Positions 60,439-64,000 of a stretch of 64,000 bases of DNA are shown one piece after another. The DNA comes from Eutreptiella sp. 'Long Island Sound 2002' (taxonomy: Eukaryota; Euglenozoa; Euglenophyceae; Eutreptiales; Eutreptiaceae). Under the pieces are notes generated by a model that was given only the letters and a program-made list of their open reading frames with translations, did no database searches and was not told the DNA's origin. The position numbers and the translations under genes are program-made. The DNA lies in NCBI GenBank assembly GCA_964036045.1, contig OZ038389.1, forward strand, positions 42,841,119-42,905,118, written 5' to 3'. Each line of letters opens with the position of its first letter. The stretch's first letter is position 1.

Positions 60439-62880
60439 ATGGATCCAGGAAAGGTGGACGCCGACGTGAAGACAGCGCCAGCGCCTGAGGCACCGGCAAG
60501 GCCGGCACCTGGCGCTGTACCTTCGGCGGAGCCCTTACATGGGCCAGTGGATACGGCTGAGGACTCCCTGGATGGACTCCAGAGGGCCTTCGGGGCCCTG
60601 TCGGTCGAAGAAGTGGTCTCTCAGCCTCAGCCTGTGAAGAGGAAGAGAGAGAACGAGAGCGAGAAGGATGCTGGAGAAGGAGCAGACGAAGGAGAGGAAC
60701 AAGGGCAAGACCCGACGCATGACCCTACCTTCGAAGGCGCACCAAGCGCTTCTGGCCTCCACGCATCACCCTCTCCCATAACCACCACACTCCCAGCCGC
60801 AGCAACATCCACTTCCACAACCAACCCGCCTATGGCAGAGGGCACAGGCTTTATTGGCATGCCTCCCTACCCCGCCTATGGTATGGGCCCACCTACCACT
60901 GCGCTCCATGAGGCAACTACTGCCAGTGAGCCGGTGGCTTCCAGCTCTGCGCCGCGATGGTATGCGGCTGACTATCCCCATCCACTACACGCTACTGGAA
61001 CCTATATGGATGTTCCTGGGTATGCTCCTGGGTATGCACCTGGGTATGCACCCTTGAGTGGGTTTTGGAGAGGTCCAGAGTCTCTTGGAGGCAGGAGTAG
61101 AGGATCGGGGAGATCCTCCAACAGGTCCCTGACGCGGTCGGAGATCAACGAGGTGCTCCGAGGAGCCACTTCAAAAATCGAGGGCGACCTCACGCAAGAG
61201 ATCAGGGAGAAACTGGAGCCCCTGATGATCCCGTCCCATGCGTCACCTACGACGGTGGGAATGTCACCCCACCGAGTACAGGCTAACCACCTGGCGGCAG
61301 GGTTGACAAATACCCTGGGGAGCCTGAGGAGCCGACCGATGCCGACTCCTGCAGCAATACCGAGAAGTCCATTCGTCCCGAGAACGGCCCAGCCGCCCTA
61401 CAGCCACGTGACGAACTCGACGAGGGCCGAGCTGGACCAGCTGGGGCTGACAGCCTTAAGGGCTATGGTGGACGTAGAGCCTTATGGCTCTAGTGATCTT
61501 GGCGGAGACCCCTCCGATGACGAGCCGCCGTCGATGGATTCTTCTTCGCCCTCAGATGACGATGACCCTGAGGACCCCGAGGACCCCAAGGGTAAGAAGA
61601 AGAAGAAGAAGAAGAAGAAGACCCGACGCCCTGAAGGACGCCGAGCTCAGGAGGCGAAGGCTATTGCCACCTCCAAGATAGTGGTGAACCTGCCTGAGTT
61701 CACAGGCAAGGACCTCAGCGAGTTCGCTGAGAACTTTGGCCGGTTCCTACGACTGACCGGCCAAACCCACGCGAGTGGGCGAGTGAAGTGCGATCTGCTC
61801 CTGCAGTGCTGCAAGACCAAGTACCTGGAGAAGCAGGTCAGGCAGATCGTAACTAACTCCGCCACCTTTGCCGATGTGTTGGTTGCCCTGGAGAGGCAGT
61901 ACCCAATCTACGAAACCGACCTCTCCATCAGGGCCGAGATCCAGAACCTGCCCGTGCTGCCCAAAAACCCTAAACCTGGCAGGGTCTCCGAGCTGTTGGC
62001 TGACCTGGATCACTGGGCTGGACGACTGACGCCCGGTTCATACAGCAGCGACGACCTGCTGTTCTGGTTGTGCGCCAAGCTCCCCCGAGAGCTATGGGAC
62101 GAGTGCCGTTTGACGGCTGAGCGCAAGGCTAGATCCCTCCGCTACGAGGATCTATGCGTGCTGCTCCTGGAGATGGCGCTGGAGATGGAGAGCGACCAGC
62201 ACTTGAACAACTACCGTCCTGGTGGTGGAGGTTCTGGAGGCAAAGGGTACCAAGGGTCCCGACCTGGGCAGGGGACTACCCCCAAACACGCCCACGCCCG
62301 TCTAATGGAGAACGTGAAGGAGCTATTCTGGTGTGATGCCAGAGATGAGCAGGGCCACCTGCAGCACGCCTCTGACTGCGAGCAACGAGACTGCTTCGTC
62401 GTCCAGGGGAAGCAGCAGGAGAAGAACACCGGCGCCAAAGCGAAGCTGCCGGATCATTACCGCTGCACCATCACGTGTGCATTCTGCGGTAAGCGGAAGC
62501 ACTACGAGGATGAGTGCTACCATAAGCAACGCCTATCGGCGAAGCTTAAGGGGGAAGATCCTGGCAAAGGCTCAGGCAAAGGTGGAGGCAAGGCCAAAGG
62601 CAACGACTCCGGCAAGGGCAAGTCGAAACGACGTGGTCAAGGTGGTCAAGACAAGGGTCAAGGTGGACGAGGAGGAGGCGCTAACCGCCAGCCCGACAAC
62701 AAGAACAAGGACAAGAACGGAGGCAACCCCAACCCTAATCCAGGGGGGAACTCCGAGCCCTCTGGAGGGCAGACTGGTCCTACCACACGCTCACAGACGC
62801 AGGCCCAGCAAGAACAAGGAGCCAAGGTGAGCATGAAGGTGGTGACGACGGCAACGCTAAGAAGAGGAGCCGTTTCATGA
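60439..62880 (+). CDS. Element D gag
   Basis: 813 codons. Pro/Ala-rich and acidic N-terminal part, a tract of nine or more Lys near residue 390, capsid domain (LPEFTGKDLSEFAENFGRFL; YPIYETDLSIRAEIQNLPVL) and a conserved HASDCEQRDC block. The zinc knuckle is CX2CX4HX4C (C680, C683, H688, C693), followed by a Gly-Lys-rich tail. The expected C-terminal peptide (KKRSRFMRMARKL) lies in the -1 frame, so the last about 20 codons here are out of frame; the break is between about 62,745 and 62,860. Confidence 0.88.
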   Translation: MDPGKVDADVKTAPAPEAPARPAPGAVPSAEPLHGPVDTAEDSLDGLQRAFGALSVEEVVSQPQPVKRKRENESEKDAGEGADEGEEQGQDPTHDPTFEGAPSASGLHASPSPITTTLPAAATSTSTTNPPMAEGTGFIGMPPYPAYGMGPPTTALHEATTASEPVASSSAPRWYAADYPHPLHATGTYMDVPGYAPGYAPGYAPLSGFWRGPESLGGRSRGSGRSSNRSLTRSEINEVLRGATSKIEGDLTQEIREKLEPLMIPSHASPTTVGMSPHRVQANHLAAGLTNTLGSLRSRPMPTPAAIPRSPFVPRTAQPPYSHVTNSTRAELDQLGLTALRAMVDVEPYGSSDLGGDPSDDEPPSMDSSSPSDDDDPEDPEDPKGKKKKKKKKKTRRPEGRRAQEAKAIATSKIVVNLPEFTGKDLSEFAENFGRFLRLTGQTHASGRVKCDLLLQCCKTKYLEKQVRQIVTNSATFADVLVALERQYPIYETDLSIRAEIQNLPVLPKNPKPGRVSELLADLDHWAGRLTPGSYSSDDLLFWLCAKLPRELWDECRLTAERKARSLRYEDLCVLLLEMALEMESDQHLNNYRPGGGGSGGKGYQGSRPGQGTTPKHAHARLMENVKELFWCDARDEQGHLQHASDCEQRDCFVVQGKQQEKNTGAKAKLPDHYRCTITCAFCGKRKHYEDECYHKQRLSAKLKGEDPGKGSGKGGGKAKGNDSGKGKSKRRGQGGQDKGQGGRGGGANRQPDNKNKDKNGGNPNPNPGGNSEPSGGQTGPTTRSQTQAQQEQGAKVSMKVVTTATLRRGAVS

Positions 62881-62936
62881 GGATGGCCCGCAAGTTGCGG
62901 AACAAGGGGTTCGAGGTGACCTGTCCCGCGGAGTTC

Positions 62937-62939
62937 TGA
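62937..62939 (+). promoter_or_regulatory. Candidate readthrough stop, TGA-CGG, gag/protease of D
   Basis: Ends the gag C-terminal peptide (TCPAEF) and is in frame with protease. UGA followed by CGG is a known leaky context in several plant and animal RNA viruses. The next codon GGG extends a G-rich stretch. Confidence 0.6.
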
Positions 62940-64000
62940 CGGGGGCGCTCTGGTGGCACCCAAGACCTGGTGTTTTGGGTACGTATCCGACTAGGGGGAC
63001 GTGAATACCTGGGGGTACTGGATACTGGCGCCACAATATGGATAGTGGCCAAGAAAATTTTACCTTGTGGGAGCCTGAAGAACACCATGACCACCGCCGC
63101 CATACGCATGGCGGATGGACATGTGGTGCACAGCTGCGGGGACTGTGAAGTGGAGGTACCTATGGGCTCCAGGACTATCGCCCATCGGTTCTATGTGATG
63201 GACACTGATGCCTTCGACTTTGTACTGGGTACTGACTTCTTCGTGCAGCACTCCCAGATACAATCCCTGACGCTGCAAGCGCCCTACCTCCTCTACGTGG
63301 ACCACGGCAGTGGCAGAGAGTCTATGCCACTGGAGCAGTCGGAACATACCTCGAGTTACCTGAGGCTATCGAAGGAGGAGCCCTCTAACATGATGGCAGC
63401 CTCCAAAACTGAGGACTATCAACTATTGGGGGAAGTCCTAGACCAAGGTCTGAAGGAGTTGGGTTACTCTCGAGAAGACCTGAGTGTGGAGTTGTTCGCC
63501 AGCGACAAGCAACATGTACTGGGCCTTTACTGCAGCAAGGGGAAGAACTGCAGCTACAAATTTTACTGGCCCTCTTTCGGGATGGCCTACGGGAACCCCA
63601 GATTCAGTGAACTGGGGAAGGTGCTAACCAAGGTGGCCTTGGAACGTTCCCGTATGGTCCTGTGTTCCCCCGATTGGGGAGCCCATGGGGGCAACGAGTA
63701 CTGGCGAAACCTCCTGGACAGGCTGACTATCAGCTCTGTTCGTTTGCCTGATGAGGCCATCTACGTGCCTCTGGGGCGCAAGACGCCTATTGGGAAGCCT
63801 GGATGGGGGAGTATGCTCAGCGTGGTGGACGGAAGTCTTACCACCATCCCCTGGGAGTACCTGGACCCGACTCTGGTCGAGACTATACAACGAGAAAGCG
63901 ATGGACTCGCCTTGGGTGACTTGAAGGATCGCCTACGACCTCAAGACGCTGTTGAGACTACACCCGGAGGAGATGAGTACGTCGTGACTGACACCAACGC
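62940..64000 (+). CDS. Element D protease and MTase-like domain (partial pol)
   Basis: Open without interruption to the window end, 353 codons. Protease: GVLDTGATIWIVAKK and DFVLGTDFF. The methyltransferase-like module has VELFASDKQHV, NPRF in place of NPPF, and MVLCSPDWG. The order and spacing match element A, and the shared word LYCSK lies between LFAS and the motif. RT should follow beyond the window. Confidence 0.9.

Larger units (their letters stand above)
59540..64000 (+). mobile_element. Element D: chromovirus related to A, truncated by the window end
   Basis: 5' LTR, primer-binding site, gag, stop, protease and MTase-like domain; RT onward lies outside. The LTR starts GAGTAAGAAAAAGTG like that of A, and gag and protease align with A throughout. 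Confidence 0.88.

Noticed and set aside
1-64000. Dinoflagellate spliced-leader sequence, rRNA, CRISPR arrays, bacterial genes
   Set aside because: Looked for by eye and not found. The nearest match to the spliced-leader core (about 44,070) is part of an LTR hairpin.

Overview
The window is eukaryotic nuclear DNA, about 80% of it mobile-element sequence. Bacterial features (operons, Shine-Dalgarno sites, IS elements, CRISPR) are absent. The one confident cellular gene is a single-exon RPB10/RPABC5 RNA polymerase subunit at 7.5-7.7 kb (minus). The host cannot be named from sequence alone. Very large chromoviral Ty3/gypsy elements, Gly-Lys-rich gag tails and abundant satellites fit a large-genome unicellular alga or relative (dinoflagellate, prasinophyte, charophyte); this is inference only.

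Layout: 1-13.8 kb is low-gene sequence with minisatellites and microsatellites, a tRNA-like repeat and RPB10. 13.8-14.9 kb holds the broken 3' end of a minus-strand chromovirus (E), cut by an inverted fragment of the element-A LTR. 16,265-32,255 is element A (minus), with 711-bp LTRs 99% identical and an ATTCA target duplication. It encodes gag, protease, a methyltransferase-like domain, RT, RNase H, integrase and chromodomain. It is interrupted by a 3.48-kb GC-rich block flanked by two 1,309-bp copies of its own sequence. 34.5-42.0 kb is element B (minus), a decayed chromovirus. 41,986-59,258 is element C (plus), a 17.3-kb element with 3.03-kb LTRs (TG...CA), a 4-bp CTGG duplication and a nearly intact coding region. 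C sits inside an ORF of B, which resumes in frame at 59,259-59,539. 59,540-64,000 is element D (plus), a relative of A that also lies in B and runs off the right end.

Common themes: (1) all four long elements carry, between protease and RT, a roughly 110-residue module resembling the Dam-like N6-adenine methyltransferase domain known from phages and DIRS-type retroelements. It has an NPPF motif in A and B, NPRF in D, and is degenerate in C. (2) In all four, gag and protease are separated by a single in-frame stop followed by NGG, suggesting stop-codon readthrough. (3) The LTRs of C contain a series of perfect hairpins. (4) tRNA-like sequences with pol III B boxes lie in sense orientation in or beside A, B and D. 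The inferred order is B first, then C and D into B; A is a separate young insertion to the left of B.
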